DNA of 64,000 nt from Neofusicoccum parvum (taxonomy: Eukaryota > Ascomycota > Dothideomycetes > Botryosphaeriales > Botryosphaeriaceae): assembly GCA_020912385.1 (NCBI GenBank), contig CP087215.1, positions 1,922,001-1,986,000 on the forward strand, read 5' to 3'. This document shows, piece after piece, positions 30,398 through 42,600 of this stretch. Positions within the stretch are counted from its first letter, which is position 1. Each line of letters starts with the position of its first letter. The translations under genes and the position numbers were made by a program. Below the pieces are notes generated by a model. It saw only the letters and a program-made list of their open reading frames with translations, was not told the origin of the DNA and did not search any database.

Positions 30398-33300
30398 ATG
30401 GCCGAGCAGCTGCGCTTCGATGGCCAGACCGTCGTCGTAACGGGCGCCGGCGGCGGCTTGGGCAAGGCGTATGCCACCTTCTTCGGTTCGCGCGGTGCCA
30501 ACGTCGTCGTCAACGACCTAGGCGGCTCTTTCAAGGGCGAGGGCACCTCGACAAAGGTGCGTGCAGCGCGCAGCTCCCCGAGCTCCCCCGGCGGAGGAAC
30601 CCCGATTTGCTGACGATCACATGTGAAACACAACAGGCGGCGGATGTCGTCGTCGATGAGATCAAGGCCGGCGGCGGCAAGGCCGTTGCCAACTACGACA
30701 GCGTCGAGAACGGCGACCGCATCATCGACACCGCCATCAAGGCGTTCGGCCGCATCGATATCCTCATTAACAACGCCGGTATCCTCCGCGATGTTAGCTT
30801 TAAGAATATCAAGGACGCGGACTGGGACCTGATCAACACCGTCCACGTCAAGGGTGCATACAAGGTGCGTTGAGCCCTGGTGTGGGGACGCTTTGAGCGG
30901 GTTTGGATGGAAGCTGATACTGGATGCAGTGCGCAAGGGCAGCATGGCCGCACTTCAGGAAACAAAAGTACGGCCGCGTCATCAACACCGCGTCCGCAGC
31001 GGGTCTCTTCGGCAACTTTGGCCAGACCAACTACTCCTGTATGTGCTATCTTGTCTACGTGGAGATCAACTGCTAATGGGACGAACAGCCGCCAAGTTGG
31101 CCCAGGTCGGCTTTACCGAGACCCTGGCAAAGGAGGGCTACAAGTACAACATCCTCGCCAACGTCATCGCTCCTATTGCTGCTAGCCGCATGACCGAGAC
31201 CATCATGCCCCCGGATGTCCTCGAGAACCTGAAGCCCGATTGGGTTGTTCCGCTCGTGGCCGTTCTGGTCCACAAGTCCAACACTGAAGAGACCGGATCC
31301 ATCTTCGAGGTCGGCGGTGGTCACATGGCAAAGTTGCGGTGGGAGCGCGCCAAGGGTGGTCTTCTGAAGGCTGACAGCACCATGACCCCTGGTGCTGTTC
31401 TGTCAAAGTGGGATGACATCAACGACTTCTCGCAACCTAGCTATCCCACCGGCCCCGCGAACTTCGTCGAGCTGCTTGAGGAGGCGCAGAAGATCCCGTC
31501 CAACCCGAAGTCGCAGGAACCCGACTTTAAGGGCAAGGTTGCGCTTATCACCGGTGGTGGTGCCGGACTTGGTCGCGCTTATGCCCTGCTTTTCGCTAAG
31601 TACGGTGCCAAGATCGTCATCAACGATCTGGCGGACCCTGACACGGTCGTGCAGGAGATCCAGAAGCTCGGTGGTGAAGCTGTGGGTGTCAAGGCATCTG
31701 CTGAGGAGGGTGATACTGTCGTGAAGGCTGCCATTGACGCCTACGGCCGCATCGATATCATCATCAACAACGCTGGTATTCTCCGCGACAAGGCCTTCAC
31801 CAACATGGATGACAGCCAGTGGGATTCAGTCATGAATGTTCACCTCCGCGGCACCTACAAGATTTCCAAGGCCGCTTGGCCTTACATGCTCAAGCAGAAG
31901 TACGGCCGCATCGTCAACACCACCTCAACCAGCGGTATTTACGGCAACTTCGGCCAGGCCAACTACGCTGCGGCCAAATGCGGTATCCTTGGCTTCTCCC
32001 GTGCTCTGGCTCGTGAAGGTGCCAAGTACAACATTTTCGTCAACACCATCGCCCCCAACGCCGGCACCAACATGACCCGTACCATCCTGCCTGAGGAGCT
32101 TGTCCAGGCCTTCAAGCCTGACTATGTCGCTCCTCTCGTCGTTGCTCTCTGCTCCGATAGCGTGCCTGAGCCTACTGGCGGTCTCTACGAGGTTGGCAGC
32201 GGCTGGCAGGCTCGCACCAGGTGGCAGCGCACCGGTGGCCACGGCTTTCCTGTCGATGTCAAGCTCACCCCCGAGGCCGTCAAGCAGGTCTGGCCGAAGA
32301 TCATCGACTTCGACGATGGCCGTGCCGACCACCCCCAGGACCCCAACGACAGTGCTGGCAAGGTCATGGCGAACATCCAGAACAGGAGTAAGCCGGCGGG
32401 CGGTAAGTCAAAGCTCTAGATTAGCCAATCTACTTTCTTGTAAATTTTTGCTGCATAGAAGAATGTTTGTATAATGAAACAAATGTATACCCTGTTCTTC
32501 CACACTCCCGCTTTCGCCCACCTTCCTCATGTGACTGTCGAGCTTGTCCACAACACTTCTCAGGGGTTCTGTTGACTGACTGCATTCAGAATCCGCTGGA
32601 GACGCCGACAACGAGTATCTTCAGGCCATTGAGGCTGCGAAGAAGGCGAAGGCTGAAGGCACTGAATTCACGTATGACGACCGTGACGTCATCCTCTACA
32701 GTAAGTTGTTTTCAACCCTCTTTTGAATGTCCTAAGATCTAACCCTTCTGCCTAGACATTGGTATCGGCGCCAAGCGCGTGGAGCTCCCCTTCGTCTTCG
32801 AGAACGACGAGAACTTCCAAGTCTTCCCCACCTTCGGCGTGATCCCGCCGTTCAACGCGGCCGCGCCCTTCAGCATGGCCGACGTCGTGCCCAACTTCAA
32901 CCCGATGATGCTGCTGCACGGCGAGCAGTACCTCGAGATCCGCAAGTACCCGATCCCCACGTCGGCGACGCTGGTGTCATACCCGTCGCTCGTCGAGGTC
33001 GTCGACAAGGGCAAGTCGGGCATCATCGTCACCGGCACCGTTACCAAGGACAAGAACACGGGCGAGGACCTCTTCTACAACGAGTCCACCGTCTTCATCC
33101 GCGGCGCCGGCGGCTTCGGCGGCAACAAGAAGGGCGCCGATCGCGGCGCGGCCACCAAGGTGCACGCGCCGCCCAAGCGCGCCCCCGACGCCGTTGTCGA
33201 GGAGAAGACGAGCGAGGACCAGGCGGCCATCTACCGCCTCAGCGGTGACCGCAACCCGCTGCATATCGACCCGGCGTTCAGCAGCGTCGGCGGCTTCCCC

Positions 33301-33546
33301 ACGCCCATCCTGCACGGCCTGTGCTTCTTCGGCATCGCGGGCAAGCACATCCTGCAGACGTTCGGCGCGTTCAGGAACATCAAGGTGAGGTTCGCGGGCA
33401 CCGTGCTGCCCGGCCAGACGCTGCGGACGGAGATGTGGAAGAAGGAGAACACGGTCATCTTCCAGGTGACGGTGAAGGAGACGGGGAAGCTGGCGATCGC
33501 GGGTGCGGGCGCGGAGCTGGTGAATGGCGAGAAGTCGAAGCTGTAA
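30398..33546 (+). CDS. fox2: peroxisomal multifunctional beta-oxidation enzyme (MFE-2, Fox2)
   Basis: Six exons: 30398-30556, 30637-30864, 30930-31038, 31089-32402, 32590-32700 and 32756-33546, giving 903 residues, the normal length. The first SDR domain (about 5-300) has [11 protein letters not shown] and the YSSAK catalytic pair split by intron 3. The second SDR domain (about 315-600) has [11 protein letters not shown] and NYAAAK. The C-terminal hot-dog hydratase 2 (about 640-900) has DRNPLHIDP near residue 805. The last residues are SKL, a canonical PTS1. The enzyme converts trans-2-enoyl-CoA to (3R)-hydroxyacyl-CoA and then 3-ketoacyl-CoA. Intron 4 separates the dehydrogenase half from the hydratase half and, if retained, ends in its own SKL. 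A second in-frame donor lies 15 nt upstream (32388). Confidence 0.95.
32403..32589 (+). other. Fox2 intron 4, encodes an alternative C-terminus ending SKL if retained
   Basis: The intron has a GTAAGT donor, GACTGACTGC branch region and TTCAG acceptor. Read through, the frame adds ...PAGGKSKL and stops at 32417-32419, inside the intron. The donor GTAAGT itself encodes part of the tail. The product would be 608 residues with both dehydrogenase domains, no hydratase, and a PTS1. Confidence 0.7.
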
Positions 33547-34509
33547 AGGGAAAATTTGGAGTGTAGTTCGCTTTGTGTATGATTTTACGGGAATATGTTC
33601 ATCTTGATTTTGTTCACATGTGTTATGGCAGCTTCGCAGGTGGTCAAGAACTGCATGTGTGCGACGACGACTATTCAGCTGGAGCATGTGAGCTCTGAGC
33701 GTGAAAAGCGCACGGGATGGATGAGTGGACGAGAATCCAAAAGCCTTTTAAACGTGCGGGCATCTTTGCACAGCTTCTGAAATATATCTTGACCACGAAG
33801 CGATGCTGCTAACTGGTGAGTGAAATTACTGCATCTCAGACTGATGCCTCTTCGCGTGGTCTGCCCCGTTCTGCGCAACTTCACTTCGCCGCTTTCGCCG
33901 CGGTGGAGGAGGTGGCCTAGGATTTTGACTACGTGTGAGTCGGCACTTTGTGATGTGATGCGGTATTACAGTGTGATGCTGAAGCCGATGAGATGCTATT
34001 GAGAGTCATGTACGTTATCCAATAGTAGTGATGAGGAGCAGTTCCTTGGGTGGGAATTGGGTAGAGGAAGGCGAAACGGTAAGTAGAAAGACTGAAAGAG
34101 TTATGTCTTCATCTGTGTTCCTAAAGTGGTTAGTCTGGCACTCTTATAGATAAGAATTTGTTGGAACCAATTCACACATGTAGTTGAAGGACTGGTACAT
34201 CTTCCTTTGAAGATATGCGCGTGTTGCAATGTTTCCCGAACCGACCTCGCATAGTATGAGAGGAATACAATTTCTCGTTGGATAATCTTGCAAAGGTTCC
34301 CGAGCAAACATGTCAAGTTCAGACGAATGCTTCAAGCCCTGCACTCCTGGTGATCGCAGCCGCGCTAGAAAAATAAGGAATACTTAGCGGCCCTGAAGCG
34401 CGCACAATCCAATCCCGACCAACAACTCTCCACTGGCTACCTACCCGGCCGTCATGACCCTTATTTCCATCACACCATTCGCCATGATCTGGTCAATTTG
34501 TTCTGATGC
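33547..34509. other. intergenic with fragments of the 27.6-kb repeat
   Basis: Convergent region between Fox2 and the RG-rich protein gene. No gene seen. The stretch from about 34205 to 34340 shares sequence with the inverted repeat at 27.55-27.75 kb, including an exact 17-mer CAGACGAATGCTTCAAG (27667-27683 and 34320-34336). Confidence 0.5.
34205..34340. repeat. partial, rearranged copy of the 27.6-kb repeat
   Basis: TTGCAATG-TTTCC-GAACCGACCTCG near 34220-34250 matches the complement of the left arm at 27.56-27.60 kb. The 17-mer at 34320-34336 is identical to the right arm. The order of these blocks is reversed relative to the first copy, so the unit is probably tandem or rearranged. Confidence 0.5.
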
Positions 34510-35983
34510 TCAGTAGCGGCAGTGCCCGCAGTATCCGCAGTCATCCGCCGAGCATGCCGTGTAGTCGCGATCTGACTCGTCGTCACTGCCCAACCAAGGG
34601 TCATCTCTGTCGAAATCATCGTTTGAGGACAAGTACTGCTTGTCATTTTCATCTCCAATGGAAGCATCATCAGAGCTGTCCGGTGGCTTCTCGGTGGCGG
34701 CGGCAGCCCAGCGTAACTTCAATTCGTCGGGCAGCGCCGTCGGAGCGTCACTCATCTGCTCGCGGATCTCCAAAACGTCAATGTCCTTCCTCCGCACCTC
34801 CACTCGCCCGTCGACTCGGCTCTTCGCAATGGTAGCAATTTTGCGGACAAGCGCTGCGAGCTGGCGGAGCGTGTCTTGATTCTCAGCCTCCCATTTATCG
34901 ATGTCTTTGCGGACGTTCTGCACCACGATGTCATTGAACAGGCCACGGTCATGGTATGCCAGGATGAAGTTAGGCGTCTGAGAGACCCAAAGCCGCCCAA
35001 CTTCCTCTCCGAGAACGTCGCGGTCCTTCCGCTTCACCGAGCGCGTTTTCAGGTCGAACAAAGCTTCCTGTGGCACCAATCGCCCTCCGGCCTGTAGTTC
35101 CAACCGCGTTTCCATCGGACTCGCCGGATGAAGACTGCTTGTTTCATGGGCTGAGGGATCCGGATCCAAATCCTTGAGGTATCCGTCACTTTCGGAGCGC
35201 ACGATGCAGTTGAGCCCCGAGAAGTTGTACTTCACCAGCCGCTGATGCGACTGAGATCCTTTGGTGTTCTCCTCCCAAGTGGTATATGCTTCGGGAAAAG
35301 TATGTCCATAGCCTCTGACCCCCGGGATCACCTCTGTCGGAGAGTTCTCGCGGCGAACGAAGAAGACCGTGTTGCCGACCACTTCCACCGTGAAGCGAAA
35401 CGGCTTGTCCATCTTCCGGACGAATCGAAGCAAGTTCCCGAGGGTGCTGCCGCACGCAAAGATGTCGACTTCATTGGTGGAGAATGACGCGTCGTGTGCG
35501 AAGATTGCGCGGGCCGCTGGCTCAATGGGATACTCTGGATAATGCGCAGCATTTGGATCTCGATAGTACTGGCCGGCGTCCTCTTCGAGTTGCTTCGGCT
35601 CCTCAAGCGGCGTCCAGGCCGGTGGCACACCTGCATCACTCAGTTGGCTACCCCAACACTCTGATTACACATCACTTACCTGGAACGAGGATGGTTGGAG
35701 TCCTGCCGGCGTCCATCCAGTTGTACGAGCCGACGTATTTGCAGTCTGTTATGACAGGCATGCCGATATTGCTCTTCTCCGAAGCGGTCAAGTCTTTCTC
35801 AGTAATCGTCTGTAGGCATGGCCCAAGTGGAGGGGGTGGTGGACCGGATTCCTCCAATTTGGCCAGCCTCCAGCCGCCGTACCCTTGTTGTTGGTATCGA
35901 TCAGTCGTGCTCGATGGTCTTCCGCGGCCACGACCACGGCCGCGACCACCAGCTGGCCATCCTCCGCGGGGTTTGAAATCCAT
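34510..35983 (-). CDS. conserved fungal protein with RG-rich N-terminus
   Basis: Two exons, 35680-35983 and 34510-35630, with a 49-nt intron (GTAAGT donor), giving 474 residues. Residues 1-25 are RG-rich (GGRGRGRGRGRP), as in RNA-binding RGG boxes. The ordered part begins near ITDCKYVGSYNWMDAGRTPTILVPG, runs through PPAWTPLEEPKQLEEDAGQYYRDPNAAHYP, and includes FACGSTLGNLLRFVR, RFTVEVVGNTVFFVRRENSP and VRGYGHTFPEAYTTWE. The C-terminus is acidic and ends in a Cys-rich SADDCGYCGHCRY. From memory, similar fungal proteins are often labelled geranylgeranyl pyrophosphate synthetase, but no prenyltransferase DDxxD motif is visible, so I do not use that name. It is divergent from the giant helicase gene over 642 bp. 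Confidence 0.8.
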
Positions 35984-36625
35984 TTCGTCGACAATTACGA
36001 GGTTGAGGAGGCACAAGAAGCGATCAGCGGGATTTTATGTCCTCTCACCTTGGACTGGTCCAAGATGAGGCACACGACCAAGGTGGGGCACAGCATGAGG
36101 CAAATGGCTGGAGAGCGCTTTGTTGCCTGGTGCGGTATAGGCCTTGTCGAAATATGCAAGAAATATGCAAATGGCACGTACTTTGGGACCAATAACCGTC
36201 CGGGCGGCGACAAGGGTATTGGGACAATAGCCAGCGAAATACCGCGCCGTCAATCGCCGCGGGGCGTGGATACCCACATCAACAAGTACCGGGACTGTGG
36301 ACGCGTGCGTGTTCAACGCTGTCTCAGCCTTTCCAAGCGGTTGCCTAGCACAACCAACCAGGCGGAGACTGTGACGGCAGGCTACGTTCGCCCGCACTGC
36401 CGTGATTCATCCGTCTGTCGTCTTTGTGATAAGAGCTTGAGCTGCTGCAGTCCCCCTGCTGTGCGACCTCTGCGTTTGCACCAGCCTCGTCGCCCCGCAG
36501 CTTGGTGAATTTCTACCCACCTCAAGATTTCACACCCACACTCTCACTCAGAATCGGAGTTGTGGCTCTAATCCTCTCGTTTTCCGGATCAGTGTTCAAT
36601 CAACTTTCGCATATCCGTTATCACG
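35984..36625. promoter_or_regulatory. shared divergent promoter of RG-rich protein and giant helicase/AAA+ genes
   Basis: 642 bp between two start codons. No clear TATA box or repeated motif was noticed. The long frame 35885-36508 (+) overlaps the first exon of the RG-rich gene on the other strand and is probably chance. Confidence 0.45.
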
Positions 36626-39600
36626 ATGAGTTCGACCTCCGATGAAGCCCGCTCTGGCCGTTTGGCTGCGCTCTTCATGTCGATCATCAAGGGGAAACGG
36701 ACCGTTACAAAACCACGCGACGTCACCATGTTTCTTGAAGCTATATGCAACCAACAGGACAAAACATCCTGTGTGGAGAGGCTAGTGGCGAGCGATGCTG
36801 CCTCAGATGCACTCCGTGCAGGCTTGCGATTTGACATTTCTGATGTCTTCATCAACAACGAGCTGAGGCGCTTTTTGTGCTATCTCCAAGATCCTATCCT
36901 GAAGCAACTTTGCAACGGCGACTTTCTGCGGCGACTTCTCATAACTGTCGTAGATCCGCCATCTCTATGGGACGCGATTGTTGGAGCTCACAACGAACAC
37001 CGTCTGTCTTCCGATGCTGAGAAATGCTTTGCGTGGCTCCTCTTGGAGCTGCTCTCTTGGACTTCGAACACCCCAATAAACCTGCAGAGTGCTACAAAGC
37101 ATGCAGTTGACACCGGGTGCTTCACAGAGTCTGAAGACCACGACCTTCGTGCCCTCGGTCATCGTATCAAGCATGTATTTCACGCCAAGTCGGTTGCCAT
37201 CCCGGCTCCCATATCCGGACCAGGTGGACGACATGACAACGATTTCATTGATTTCCGTCAAATTGCCATCTACCCTACCGAAGACGAACTCATCTCAAAA
37301 GAAAAATCATTCTATCGCCGAGCTGATGCTGTTGATGAAGCACCACCGGAACAACGCGTTGCAGTTCATTTCGACAATCAATTTCGCCTTCTCAGAGAGG
37401 ACATGCTTGATGAGCTTCGAGAGGACCTGAAAAGCTCACAATCAAAGAAAGGAAGGCGTAGGAACCTGAGGCTCCGCGGTCTCTCTCTCGTAGGGTTCCA
37501 CTGCGGTGCTGATAGACGTCGATCAGCTTTTTCGATTACGGCCAGATGCAATTCGGGGCTCGAACGACTCACGGACATTCCACAAAGACAGCGCAAGTCC
37601 CTTCTGAAGGATGATCGCAAGTTTCTGAAGCACCAATCATTCGGGTGCTTGATGGAGAGAGATAAAGTGATCGCATTCGCCACACTTGAAAGAGTGGAGG
37701 ATCTCCTACTTCGGGATCCTCCACTCATCACGTTACGGATTCCAGATACAAGAGCGCTTGAAAGAGCTCTTCTCACATTCAAGCTCTCCAAGGAAATTGA
37801 CTTCATCCTTGTTGATACAGCCATGTTTGCCTACGAACCAATTCTTCAATGTCTACAGGCAAAGGTCGAACTACCTCTTGCAGAAGAACTTCTTTCTCTC
37901 GATGAGAGTAACACTGGAACAAGATTCAGATCATCTTCCATCTGCCCACAACATGTTGTTGAGGCGATTGATGATTCAGCTGGTCAGAATTTAGAGGGCC
38001 CTCTTAGGCTTCCCAAGCCCGTGAATCTTGACCAGTCACAAACCAAGTCCTTACTTGCCGGTCTCACGCAGACCGCAAGCCTCATCCAGGGGCCACCAGG
38101 TTAGTTTATATCCTTTTCTTCTTTGTCTAAGTTTGTTTCTTGGTATCTGAGACTCTACTAGGGACTGGTAAATCTTTCATCGGCGCCCTGCTTGCGAAAG
38201 CATTCCATGACCACACGCACCAGAAGATCTTGGTAATCTGCTACACGAATCACGCACTTGATCAGTTCTTGGAAGACCTACTCGATATTGGAATTCCTGA
38301 TGAAGACATGGTACGGATGGGATCAAAATCTCGACCCAGGACTGAACATCTCAGTCTATTCAACCAGTCCAGTGGGAGCCGTCGCTCTCAGGCCACCTGG
38401 GATGTTATCCACAAGCTGAATGACGAAGTGGATAGCTCTGAGAATAATCTAAAGGGTCTGATGTCTTCCTATACGAACTTCAATATCAAGAAGAGCGAGG
38501 TCATGGAGTATTTGGAGTTCTCTGAAGACGATTCGTGTTTCTTTGACGCCTTCAAAGTTCCAGAACAGGAAGGCAAATTCCAGATTGTCGGAGGTGCCGG
38601 TAAGACTGTGGACGAGACTTATCTCTACGACAGATGGTCCAGAGGAGAGAATGCGGGGGTGTTCAATCATGTAGTCTCACCTGCACATCTCGAAATTTGG
38701 AATACCGGACCAGACCAGAGGCGCGCCAAAATTAACCAGTGGACGCGGAACCTTCTTGAGGAGCGCATCACCGGCATCTCAAGCTTGGTCAAAGCTTTCG
38801 ATGCATCCCAAACCCAGCTGCAAGCTACGCTTGATCAACAGAAAACGGAGATTCTTCGAACAAAGCGCATTGTCGCATGCACGACCACTGCCGCTGCAAA
38901 GTACACACAGCAACTCCAAAATGCCGCCCCGGACATCATCCTGGTTGAAGAAGCGGGCGAAATCCTGGAAAGCCATGTCCTCACGGCAATGACTCCGCAG
39001 ACGAAGCAGCTTATCCTCATTGGCGATCACCAACAGCTACGACCCAAAGTCAACAACTATGCTCTGACCGTTGAAAAAGGAAACGGGTATGATCTGAACC
39101 GTTCTCTTTTCGAGCGTCTGATTCTCGCCGGCTTCGCGCACACTACACTAGCCCAGCAGCACCGCATGTGCCCGGAGATTTCTTCACTCGTCCGCCACCT
39201 TACCTACCCGGATCTTCTGGACGCTCCGAAGACGCAGACCCGCCCACGCCTTCGTGGACTCCAGGATCGTGTCATATTCTTCAACCATCAACATACTGAA
39301 TTCGCTGAGGATGCCATCGCGGACCGTCGTGACCAAGGATCTGGTGTGAGCAGGAAAAATGACTTTGAAGCCGAAATGGTTCTGCAGGTCGTCCGTTACA
39401 TGGCGCAACAGGGCTACGGCACAGCAGATCAAGTGGTTCTCACACCCTACTTAGGACAGCTCAGCCTTCTTCGTCGGCGTTTGAGTCAGGAAAACGACCC
39501 CGTTCTCAATGACTTAGATTCCTTTGATCTCGTTAAGGCGGGACTTATGTCTCCAGCAAGTGCAAAGCACAACAAACAGCAAATCAAAATCTCCACCATC

Positions 39601-42600
39601 GGTAAGCCGTCTCGGGTCTCTCTCGATCGATTGTTTTGCTGACAAATTTAAAGACAACTACCAGGGTGAAGAAAGCGACATCGTCATTGCCTCACTCACT
39701 CGAAGCAACTCTAACGGCGAAATTGGCTTCATGTCTTCTCCTGAGCGCCTGAATGTCTTGCTTTCACGCGCACGCATTGGCCTCATTATCATAGGCAATT
39801 CCGAAACCTTTCTACAGAGCAGAAAGGGGAAAAGTACGTGGGGTCCATTCCTCGACTACTTGAGCAAAAATGGCCACATGTACGAAGGGCTTCCCGTCAA
39901 GTGCGAGCAGCATCCTGGTAAGAAGATGGTTTTAAAAGAAAGGAATGATTTTGATGAACATTGCCCCGATGGCGGCTGTTCGGCTCCCTGGTTAGTTGTC
40001 CTACTCTTCACCCATGATGTGGCGGTTTGTATCGGCAGGTTTCACTGTTGGTGCCTACAGTCCATGAATAAAGGCCTTCAAAGCATTGCTGACATCCTAC
40101 AAAGCGGCACTAAACTCAGCTGTGGAATTCACGATTGCCCCCAACGATGTCACCAACTGTCGGATCATTCGAAGATCAAGTGTCAGCAGGCTATGACCGA
40201 CACATGCTCTCAAAAGCACAAGCGGTCATGGCGTTGCTACGTCGGTCGGCCCTCTTTCTGCAGAGTCTGTGAAGATGAAGCACAGGAGAAGGCCAAAAAG
40301 CTCCAAAGGGACTTCGATCTGGAGGAAAGGCGTCAGAATAAGCAGAAGGCCTATGCAAAGGAGTTAGCTGAGCTGCAGGACGAGATTGATCACGAGCGCA
40401 GGCTACGCCGAGAGAGTGTTGAGGAACGGGAGCGAGACAGAGTGTTACGTCAGCGTCGCAAAGATCTTGCGGATCTCAAGGAGCAACCCGGCCTTCCCCA
40501 TGGAGGTAGCCATACTCCGTCAGCACCACCATCAAGCAATGTGGATCGGACCCCAAGTCTGCCTGCTGAACCTACTTTGGCCCCCATCACGCCGCCGTCG
40601 GAAGAGACTATTTCTCGTAGGGACAGTCACCAGATGAAAGGAAAAGGTCCTTGGAAGCTGGAAGAATCATCAGCTCAACAAGAGTGGGAGCACCAGAAGA
40701 AGCTTGAAGGTGCATCTAATGAAGCTCTGGATCAACTGATGGGCATGATTGGCCTGGAGAACGTGAAAGATGAATTTCTCGCCATCAAAGCCAAGATCGA
40801 CGTCGCTGTTCGACAGAACATCGAGATGAAGAACGAGAGGTTCGGTGCTGCGTTGCTGGGAAATCCCGGCACAGGTCGGCTCAACCCTGTTCCATACTGA
40901 TCTATCTCATGATGCTGACTCTTATCCAGGTAAAACTACAGTGGCACGACTGTACGCCAAATTCTTGACGTCAGTCGGCGCGTTGCCTGGGGACGCGTTC
41001 GTCGAGACTACGGGCTCACGACTCGCCAACGACGGTGTCTCCGGCTGTCAGAAGCAGCTAGATAAGATTCTCAACAACGGAGGCGGTGCGTTGTTTATTG
41101 ACGAAGCGTACCAGCTCGCCTCAGGAAGCAGCCCGGGTGGTCGCCAGGTGCTGGACTTCCTCCTCGCAGAGGTTGAGAATCTTACCGGAAAAGTTGTCTT
41201 TATCCTCGCTGGCTACAACAAGCAGATGGAGGCTTTCTTCTCGCACAACCCCGGTATTCCGAGTCGTTTCCCCCGAGAGATGCAGTTCAAAGACTACAAA
41301 GACGAGGAGCTCTTGGAGATCATGAAATACGGCATTAACAAGAGATACGGGGATCGAATGAAAATTGAGCTTGGGATCACTGGGTTATACGCCCGCATCG
41401 TCGCTCGACGTATTGGCCGCGGTCGTGGTCGCGATGGCTTTGGGAATGCACGAGCTGTTGAAAACGCCTTGGCTCGCATATCAGACCGCCAGGCCAAGCG
41501 GCTCCGCCGTGAGAGAAAGGCAGGTAAGACGTCTGACGACCTGCTACTGACGCAAGAAGATCTTCTAGGACCAGAACCTAGTGATGTACTCGAAAGCAAC
41601 ACCTCGTGGACCAAGCTTCAGCAACTTATCGGCCTCTCCTCAGTGAAAGACTCGGTCAAGGCGCTGTTCGACAGCATACAGTACAATTATTCCCGGGAAC
41701 TTGACGAAGAGCCTCTGATAGACTTCTCCCTGAACAAAGTCTTCCTCGGAAACCCAGGTACAGGCAAGACTACGGTGGCGAAGCTCTATGGGCAGATTCT
41801 CGCCGATATTGGCCTTCTATCCAATGGTGAAGGTAGGAAATCTGAAATCCTCCATTTCTGTATGCGTATCGTGTAAGCTAACGAGAATGCTGATTCTTAG
41901 TTGTGATAAAAACTCCTGCAGACTTCGTCGGAAGTGTTATCGGAGCATCTGAAGCCAACACAAAAGGGATTCTCGCCGCCACTCTGGGCAAAGTCTTGGT
42001 CATCGACGAAGCCTACGGCCTTTACGGAGGCAATACTGGTGGCACGTCTGATCCGTACAAGACGGCCATAATCGACACGATTGTTGCGGAGGTCCAGAGT
42101 GTACCGGGAGACGACCGCTGCGTACTCCTTTTGGGATACAAGGAGCAAATGGAAGAGATGTTCCAAAATGTCAACCCTGGTCTCACCCGTAGATTTCCCC
42201 TCGACTCTGCGTTCTCTTTCGAGGACTTTACCGACGGCGAGCTGGCCTCAATATTTGATCTGAAACTTCATCAACAAGGCTTTAAGGCCACCAACCAAGC
42301 GAAGAAGGTAGCACTAGATATGCTGAGCAGAGCACGCAACAGGCTCCACTTCGGCAACGCGGGAGAGATCGACATCCTTCTCAATGCGGCCAAGATGAAG
42401 CACCAACAACGTATTTCGAAAGGGAAGCAACCAGTCTCGGCTACCTTTGAGGCGCAAGATTTTGACGCCGATTTTGACCGCAGTCAGAGGGCCACGACGA
42501 ACGTGGACAAGCTCTTTGAAGGCGTGGTTGGGTGTGAGGACATTATTGCTCAGCTGCAGGGGTATCAGAACACTGTTGCGAACATGAGAGAGCTCGACAT

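Noticed and set aside
34510..35983. Naming the RG-rich protein geranylgeranyl pyrophosphate synthase
   Set aside because: The label is one I recall from database entries, but no DDxxD or other prenyltransferase motif is present.
36035..36508. Long frames on both strands in the 36.0-36.5 kb interval
   Set aside because: They overlap each other and the first exon of the RG-rich gene, lack splice signals and have no family resemblance; this is the divergent promoter region.
39991..40104. Shorter intron (39991-40069) in the giant helicase gene
   Set aside because: Its use would insert WFHCWCLQS... and break the zinc-ligand series. The acceptor at 40104 restores CSAPCGTKLSCGIHDCPQRCH.
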